Positions 63,741 through 64,000 of a stretch of DNA of 64,000 nucleotides are shown here, in pieces (the first letter of the stretch is position 1; every line of letters begins with the position of its first letter). The notes beneath the pieces are model-generated. The model searched no databases, was not told where the DNA came from, and saw only the letters and a program-made list of their open reading frames with translations. The position numbers and the translations under genes were made by a program. Source of the DNA: Ficedula albicollis (lineage: Eukaryota > Chordata > Aves > Passeriformes > Muscicapidae); contig NC_021680.1 in assembly GCF_000247815.1 (NCBI RefSeq), positions 3,056,964 to 3,120,963 of the forward strand, read 5' to 3'.

Positions 63741-64000
63741 AATTTTTAAAAGATTTGTGAATGCTACAAACCACCTTTGGGTGACCAACACTGTGGGATG
63801 GTGGAAAGGAGCTCCAAAAGGAAGAATGTCATGTGCCAGGGTGATTCAGTCAGAAGTTTCTGGTGTGAGGGTTGCACCTGACCTGTAGTTTTCAGCTAGT
63901 TCCCAACAGACCAGCTTTGTTCAAGTGTGACTCCTCTCCTCCTCCACCCCTCCACGGCACGCTCTGGTGTCAGACACAACAAGGCCTGTGTGTGTAGGAA

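Larger units (their letters stand above)
61650..64000. other. Non-coding DNA to end of window
   Basis: No gene is recognised. Contains two short tandem duplications listed separately. Open frames up to about 140 codons (plus 62813-63235) overlap rival frames and have no motifs. Confidence 0.55.

Overview
This window looks like vertebrate nuclear DNA, most likely from a bird and plausibly a songbird. The evidence is a clear CR1 LINE 3' end (15073-15311), three related solo retroviral LTRs of compact avian type, very few interspersed repeats otherwise, decayed MIR-like SINE scraps, and many short simple repeats. I could not recognise a protein-coding exon, tRNA, rRNA, CRISPR array or bacterial-type gene anywhere. 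The window reads as intergenic or deep intronic sequence. Every open reading frame of notable length is explained by homopolymers, by microsatellites or minisatellites whose unit is compatible with the triplet code, or by stop-poor GC-rich stretches that are open on both strands.

Layout: 1-13.2 kb is single-copy non-coding DNA with MIR-like SINE fragments, a 56-bp tandem duplication and AC microsatellites. At 13.2-13.6 kb lies an intact solo LTR with perfect 9-bp terminal inverted repeats, a TATA box and a polyadenylation signal. A CR1 tail follows at 15.1 kb. The 20-25.5 kb stretch holds a nested tandem duplication, a perfect AT-rich hairpin, a second LTR copy broken by a poly-C run, a 99-nt poly-C run, and a roughly 406-bp pentanucleotide satellite. 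The 26-33 kb stretch is mostly unique, GC-rich and stop-poor, with a 28-bp minisatellite and a CpG cluster near 31 kb. The 33.7-35.8 kb stretch has two copies of a short dispersed element, one carrying an expanded ATCTAT microsatellite. A pure run of 510 C sits at 37.66-38.17 kb. A third LTR copy, again broken by 99 C, sits at 40.9-41.6 kb, followed by a 157-bp tandem duplication. A 657-bp apparently perfect duplication at 47.4-48.7 kb runs into a minisatellite with a 147-bp higher-order repeat. An antisense LTR of another family is at 55.3-55.8 kb. More poly-C runs lie at 51.5, 56.5 and 61.5 kb.

The strongest unexplained signal is the set of seven pure poly-C runs (20, 31, 46, 76, 99, 99 and 510 nt). 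All are C on the + strand. They are flanked by, or sit inside, direct repeats of the adjoining sequence. In two LTR copies the run stands exactly where 33 and 53 nt of normal LTR sequence are missing. I favour an assembly or gap-closing artefact over biology, but the pattern is specific and testable. No gene system is evident, and I did not find a convincing new biological system here.
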